From: Prevotellaceae bacterium
GTDB lineage: Bacteria; Bacteroidota; Bacteroidia; Bacteroidales; Bacteroidaceae
Assembly: GCA_021204715.1 (NCBI GenBank)
Contig: JAJPYW010000114.1
Span: 1 to 5,398, forward strand
Reading direction: 5' to 3'
Length of the DNA: 5,398 nucleotides
Shown: piece by piece, positions 5,368-5,398 of the stretch
Layout of the letters: every line of letters starts with the position of its first letter
Position numbering within the stretch: the stretch's first letter is position 1
The notes under the pieces: model-generated
The model's input: the letters and a program-made list of their open reading frames with translations, nothing else
What the model was told of the DNA's origin: nothing
The model's database searches: none
Translations under genes and position numbers: made by a program

Positions 5368-5398
5368 AGCTTCAGAACAGATATAATTGCCCGTAATT
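5366..5398 (+). other. Probable continuation of the SusC-like gene past the stop
   Basis: After the stop, the same frame stays open to the window edge (SFRTDIIARN). A neighbouring frame at 5366-5383 reads KASEQI before its own stop. Splicing RDK, ASEQI and IARN would give RDKASEQIIARN, which resembles the helical stretch that often follows the first barrel strands in SusC proteins. That reading needs about 4 extra bases near 5362-5366 and 2 extra near 5381-5385, a net of 6. A single nonsense change is the simpler alternative. Only 31 bases follow the stop, so this cannot be settled here. Confidence 0.35.

Overview
The window looks like chromosomal DNA from a member of the Bacteroidales (Bacteroidota). 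Three things suggest this: a SusC/RagA-type outer-membrane transporter; two promoters of the Bacteroides form (TTG or TTTG, 20-21 bp, TAnnTTTG); and start codons without an obvious Shine-Dalgarno sequence. Coding DNA is fairly GC-rich and the intergenic DNA is AT-rich. I cannot name the genus. All recognised genes lie on the + strand.

Layout. (1) 2-559 is the C-terminal part of a sugar-nucleotide-type nucleotidyltransferase. (2) A strong hairpin (564-591, GAAA loop) fills the short gap to a two-component pair: an OmpR/PhoB-type response regulator (607-1293) and a HAMP-containing sensor histidine kinase (1290-2657), which overlap by 4 nt. (3) 2658-2984 is non-coding and unusually structured. 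It holds three degenerate C-rich repeats of 28-29 bp, an AT-rich inverted repeat, four direct repeats of a 17-bp core at an exact 33-bp period, a promoter whose upstream element lies in the fourth repeat, and a small dyad just before the next start codon. (4) 2985-4262 encodes an AAA_14/DUF4143-type ATPase with a C-terminal restriction-endonuclease-like fold whose usual lysine appears to be missing. (5) 4263-4446 is AT-rich and carries a good promoter. (6) 4447-5367 encodes the N-terminal third of a SusC-like TonB-dependent transporter. It covers the signal peptide, carboxypeptidase-regulatory-like domain, TonB box and plug, and stops at an in-frame TAA just before the window ends.

How the parts relate. 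The response regulator and kinase clearly form one signalling unit. The ATPase appears to be transcribed alone from its own promoter under the repeat array. The SusC gene has a separate promoter and is probably the start of a nutrient-uptake (SusC/SusD) locus, if the gene is intact beyond the window. Nothing in the sequence shows that the two-component system controls the ATPase or the SusC gene.

The most interesting item is the 33-bp repeat array wired into the ATPase promoter. Next are the early stop in the SusC gene and the altered nuclease-like motif of the ATPase.
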